From NCBI GenBank assembly GCA_014377145.1, contig JACMQE010000044.1:1-9988 (forward strand): a stretch of 9,988 bases of DNA. Reading direction: 5' to 3'. This document shows positions 7,153 to 9,988 of the stretch, piece by piece (the first letter of the stretch is position 1; each line of letters opens with the position of its first letter). Below the pieces are notes generated by a model. That model did not search any database and was not told where the DNA came from. It was given only the letters and a program-made list of their open reading frames with translations. The position numbers and the translations under genes were made by a program. Source of the stretch: Glaciimonas sp. Its GTDB lineage: Bacteria; Pseudomonadota; Gammaproteobacteria; Burkholderiales; Burkholderiaceae.

Positions 7153-8340
7153 ATGGTCGAGAACGATGTTCCAGGAAGTCAGGAAAGTACAGGAAGTTTG
7201 CCCTTTGTACCATCCCAGCCCTTTACTATGGGTATTGAATTAGAGCTACAACTCGTCAATCGACGTAATTACAATCTAGCAAGTGATGCTGTTGACCTCT
7301 TAACCTGGATTGAGCCGCGCGATCTACAAAAGCAAATTAAACTAGAAGTGACGCAAGGCATGATCGAGCTTAACTCCGGCATCCATACCAGCGTCGCCAC
7401 CCTGATCGAAGAATTGAAAGCCTTGCGCGCTGCACTTAATAAAGGCGCGCAGTACCTCAACATTGACGTCTCTGGTGGCGGTGCCCATCCATTTCAACAC
7501 TGGAATGAGCAGCGCATTACTCCTGGCGCGCGCTTTAATCGCACCCATGAAAAATATGGCTATCTGGCCAAGACCTTCACGGTATTCGGTCAGCATATTC
7601 ATATTGGCGTACCTAATGGCGACGATGCAATGTACCTAACACATGCGTTTTCACGCTTTGTGCCACATTTCATTGGACTATCAGCTGCATCACCCTTTTA
7701 TCAAGGTGCTGACACGCAATTCGAGTCCTCGCGCAGCAACGTGGTGCGCGCATTTCCACTATCTGGTACGGCACCTGTCAGTCACCGATGGACGCAATTT
7801 GAAAAGTATTATAACGAGTTGCACCAGATCGGGATTGTCGACAGTATAAAAGATTTCTACTGGGATATTCGACCTAAGCCAGAGTATGGCACAGTTGAAA
7901 TTCGTGTTTGCGATACTCCTCTCACGATAGAGCATGCGGCCCATTTGGGCTGCTACGCACAATTGCTGGCGCGCTGGATACTGACAGAACGACCATTCAT
8001 GATAAACGATGATTTTTATTTACTATACCAATTCAACCGCTTCGAAGCCAGCCGCTATGGCTTAAAAGGTTCTTACGCTACTCATGGCGTAACACTGGCA
8101 ACGTCGTTCAAACAATCCATTTATGCGCATTTGCTGACACACTTGCAGGATATGGAGCGTTATACACAAAATGATGCAGAACGATTAACGCTAAAACGTT
8201 TGAGCCACATGGCAAACGCGCGCCTGAGCGATGCAGAATGGCTAAGGAAAACGTTCGTGGAACGCGGCTCCTTAAATGACATGATGCGGCTATCGTCCAA
8301 ATTATGGATGGGACAAGCCCCTCCACCCTACTTTCAATAG
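7153..8340 (+). CDS. ybdK: YbdK-type carboxylate-amine ligase (GCS2 family)
   Basis: This 395-residue cytoplasmic enzyme belongs to the glutamate-cysteine ligase 2 family. E. coli YbdK has weak ATP-dependent gamma-glutamylcysteine ligase activity; the true substrate is often unknown. Visible family motifs are MGIELELQLV (26-35, metal-binding glutamates E29 and E31), EVTQGMIELNSG (65-76), SGGGAHPF (107-114), GQHIHIGVP (146-154), YWDIRPKPEYGTVEIRVCDTP (236-256) and a C-terminal helical region with RWILTERP (274-281). The ATG at 7153 has AAGGAG at 7141-7146, six bases away, which fixes the start. It follows the antiporter by 145 bases and precedes the flavoprotein by 54 bases on the same strand. 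It is full-length with no damage. A role in glutathione-like thiol or gamma-glutamyl metabolism is inferred from family only. Confidence 0.93.
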   Translation: MVENDVPGSQESTGSLPFVPSQPFTMGIELELQLVNRRNYNLASDAVDLLTWIEPRDLQKQIKLEVTQGMIELNSGIHTSVATLIEELKALRAALNKGAQYLNIDVSGGGAHPFQHWNEQRITPGARFNRTHEKYGYLAKTFTVFGQHIHIGVPNGDDAMYLTHAFSRFVPHFIGLSAASPFYQGADTQFESSRSNVVRAFPLSGTAPVSHRWTQFEKYYNELHQIGIVDSIKDFYWDIRPKPEYGTVEIRVCDTPLTIEHAAHLGCYAQLLARWILTERPFMINDDFYLLYQFNRFEASRYGLKGSYATHGVTLATSFKQSIYAHLLTHLQDMERYTQNDAERLTLKRLSHMANARLSDAEWLRKTFVERGSLNDMMRLSSKLWMGQAPPPYFQ

Positions 8341-8394
8341 TTTTTGATACTTTAAATTTACATAACATCTAAATAACGGCAAAGTAATGATGCA

Positions 8395-9591
8395 ATGGCA
8401 AAACAATTTGATGTCGCCGTAATCGGCGCGGGTGCCGCAGGCATGATGTGCGCCGCGGTCGCAGGTCAACGTGGTAAAAAAGTAATCCTGATTGATCACG
8501 CGACCAAGTTAGCAGAAAAAATTCGTATCTCAGGTGGTGGGCGCTGTAACTTCACAAATACTGCTACTGCACCGCAACATTATCTTTCGCAAAATGCTCA
8601 TTTTTGTAAAAGTGCGCTTTCGCGCTATAGCCCCCAGGATTTTATTTGCTTGGTAAAACGTTACCGCATCAGCTATCACGAGAAGCATAAAGGGCAACTA
8701 TTTTGCAACGACTCGGCTGAGCAAATTATCGCTATGTTGAAAGCGGAGTGCGATCTCGGCAATGTTAGTTGGCGCATGCCGTGCGCCGTTGCAAGCATAG
8801 GAAAAGACGGCGACATTTTCAAGATTGAGACCGGTGCCGGAAGAATATTGGCAAATAGCGTTGTTATTGCAACGGGCGGATTATCGATACCAAAGATCGG
8901 TGCCACCGATTTTGCCTATCGTATCGCCTACCAATTTGGCTTAAAAATAATTGCCCCATGCCCGGGTCTGGTCCCTTTAACATTCGACGCGAATAGGTGG
9001 CAACCATTTATACCACTATCGGGAATTACATTACCGGTCGAAGTCTTCACCGGAGAGAAAAAGTCATGCGGTTACTTCAAAGAAGATCTACTATTCACCC
9101 ATCGCGGCTTGTCTGGACCGGCAATTTTACAAATTTCCAGCTTCTGGCAATCCGGTCAACCGCTTAGCCTGAATTTACTGCCAGAAATTGATCTCGCTGA
9201 AGCACTAATCGAGGGAAAAACTTCCATCAAGAAAAATTTCGGCAATTTGCTATCGCAATGGCTGCCTAATCGACTAGCGCTCGGTCTTCTTGATGCGAAT
9301 AAAATTGACCCAGCATCACGGGTAACGGATACCCCAGACCACATCCTGAAAAAATTGAGCGACGCCATCAATCAATGGGCCATCGTTCCAAATGGGTCGG
9401 AAGGCTACCGCAAAGCCGAAGTCACCCTAGGGGGAATCGACACGCGCGAATTGTCCCAACAAAGCATGATGGTCAATAAAGTTCCAGGCTTGCACTTTAT
9501 TGGGGAGGCGGTCGATGTGACCGGTTGGTTGGGCGGATATAACTTTCAATGGGCATGGGCTTCAGCAACCGCGGCTGGCCTGTCTGTTTAA
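8395..9591 (+). CDS. NAD(P)/FAD-dependent oxidoreductase, HI0933/YhiN/BaiN family
   Basis: This is a 398-residue flavoprotein of the HI0933-like family (Pfam HI0933_like), cytoplasmic and mostly of unknown substrate; the family name BaiN reflects a proposed bile-acid role in gut clostridia that should not be assumed here. Domain signs in order are the FAD-binding Rossmann GAGAAG (11-16) with an acidic residue D34 at the ribose position, the family signature ISGGGRCNFTN (45-55), VIATGGLSIPKIGATDFAY (157-175), the mid-domain LLFTHRGLSGPAIL (232-245), AEVTLGGI (341-348) and the C-terminal GLHFIGEAVDVTGWLGGYNFQWAWASA (365-391). The length is normal. The start ATG 8395 gives MAKQFDVAVIGAGAAG, the expected N-terminus, but no strong Shine-Dalgarno is seen; a nearby ATG at 8387 is out of frame. 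It lies 54 bases after ybdK and may be co-transcribed. Confidence 0.93.
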   Translation: MAKQFDVAVIGAGAAGMMCAAVAGQRGKKVILIDHATKLAEKIRISGGGRCNFTNTATAPQHYLSQNAHFCKSALSRYSPQDFICLVKRYRISYHEKHKGQLFCNDSAEQIIAMLKAECDLGNVSWRMPCAVASIGKDGDIFKIETGAGRILANSVVIATGGLSIPKIGATDFAYRIAYQFGLKIIAPCPGLVPLTFDANRWQPFIPLSGITLPVEVFTGEKKSCGYFKEDLLFTHRGLSGPAILQISSFWQSGQPLSLNLLPEIDLAEALIEGKTSIKKNFGNLLSQWLPNRLALGLLDANKIDPASRVTDTPDHILKKLSDAINQWAIVPNGSEGYRKAEVTLGGIDTRELSQQSMMVNKVPGLHFIGEAVDVTGWLGGYNFQWAWASATAAGLSV

Positions 9592-9719
9592 TCTCATATT
9601 ACAAAATACACATTTACTTAATCAATGCAGGGCTAAAGTGAAAGGACCAAAAAACTTAATTATCAAACTTGAAAGATATTACACCATCTTATATAACGTA
9701 TTAAAAAATAGTTTCCCCG

Positions 9720-9860
9720 ATGGAAAAGACATCATGAGGCAGAGGTAAGCCTGATTGATCTGACTCAGCTTCTAAATATTGTTAAACAACCATGGATAAT
9801 TTTGTCATCTGTATAACTCTTGGCTTAGCAATAGCATTAGGATATGGATCACAGTTTCGC
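9720..9860 (+). pseudogene. possible Wzz-type chain-length determinant remnant (N-terminus)
   Basis: Wzz proteins set O-antigen or exopolysaccharide chain length in the inner membrane; their N-terminus has an acidic stretch, an SLIDL-like motif and a first membrane helix. Here ATG 9720 starts MEKTS and hits TGA at 9732-9738. One frame over, from 9736, is EAEV followed by SLIDLTQLLNIVKQPWIIL and a stop near 9782, and then in the first frame ITLGLAIALGYG (9813-9848). Together these read like a Wzz N-terminus and first helix broken by two frame changes. It is short, so the match could be chance. Confidence 0.4.
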
Positions 9861-9988
9861 CAAAATGGCAAGCGACGGCGATCCTCCAGATTGGTCAAAT
9901 GCCCTTAAATACACCCGCGAATGGGTCAGTCCAGACAGTACTTATAGAGCCACCAATCCAAGCCATAAACGTTTAAATCAACGCAGCT
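9844..9988 (+). CDS. unidentified open frame running off the window end
   Basis: From ATG 9844 a frame stays open for 48 codons to the end. It begins MDHSFAKMASDGDPPDWSN and continues with KYTREWVSPDSTY and NPSHKRLNQRS. I do not recognise it. It overlaps the end of the Wzz-like remnant in another frame, and a stop codon directly precedes the ATG. No good ribosome-binding site is present. The composition (Trp, Tyr, Pro, Asp) looks protein-like, but the piece is too short to decide between a real gene start, a remnant and chance. Confidence 0.25.
   Translation, partial: MDHSFAKMASDGDPPDWSNALKYTREWVSPDSTYRATNPSHKRLNQRS

Noticed and set aside
9638..9748. 36-residue frame from GTG (NLIIKLERYYTILYNVLKN region)
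   Set aside because: It is AT-rich and short, with no recognised family and a weak ribosome-binding site, and its end overlaps the Wzz-like remnant; insufficient support.
1..9988. CRISPR array, tRNA, rRNA, toxin-antitoxin or defence system
   Set aside because: No regularly spaced repeats, tRNA-like cloverleaf sequences, rRNA segments or small paired genes of these kinds were seen on either strand.

Overview
The window looks like chromosomal DNA from a betaproteobacterium, most likely in or near the Oxalobacteraceae (Burkholderiales). This placement is inferred from protein features read by eye: a RhlE helicase with a PWFLKPYEP-type tail, TsaD, a YbdK-type ligase and an HI0933/YhiN-type flavoprotein. 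Base composition looks moderate, well below the high GC of most free-living Burkholderiales. No database search was possible.

Layout. Positions 1-590 hold the wreck of gluQ (glutamyl-Q tRNA(Asp) synthetase, + strand) with a 99-bp terminal-inverted-repeat element inside or beside it. Positions 692-3454 hold two intact minus-strand genes, tsaD (t6A tRNA modification) followed by rhlE (DEAD-box RNA helicase). A rho-independent terminator follows rhlE, and its leader carries a notable possible RNA structure. A second 99-bp element, in the opposite orientation, lies just upstream of tsaD, so the two copies bracket the gluQ remnant, rhlE and tsaD. Positions 3620-5460 are a gene graveyard: an unreadable AT-rich stretch, a probable cobA (uroporphyrinogen-III C-methyltransferase) remnant, and a clear ybiB (TrpD2-family) pseudogene with a large deletion, three frame changes and two nonsense codons. 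After about 330 bases with no gene come three intact plus-strand genes: a CPA2-type cation:proton antiporter (5796-7007), a YbdK-type carboxylate-amine ligase (7153-8340) and a flavoprotein of the HI0933/YhiN/BaiN family (8395-9591). The window ends in another decayed stretch with a Wzz-like (polysaccharide chain-length determinant) N-terminal remnant and an unidentified open frame running off the edge.

Overall reading. The intact genes are core or housekeeping functions (tRNA modification, RNA unwinding, ion homeostasis, a glutathione-like ligase, a flavin enzyme). Accessory functions (queuosine glutamylation, siroheme synthesis, a nucleic-acid-binding protein, probably polysaccharide chain length) are broken in several ways but still recognisable. 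This suggests a lineage in fairly recent genome decay, for example after a change to host association or a narrow niche. I found no convincing new multi-gene system. The best leads are the structure that could hide the rhlE ribosome-binding site, the pair of small inverted-repeat elements, and the detailed pattern of pseudogene decay.
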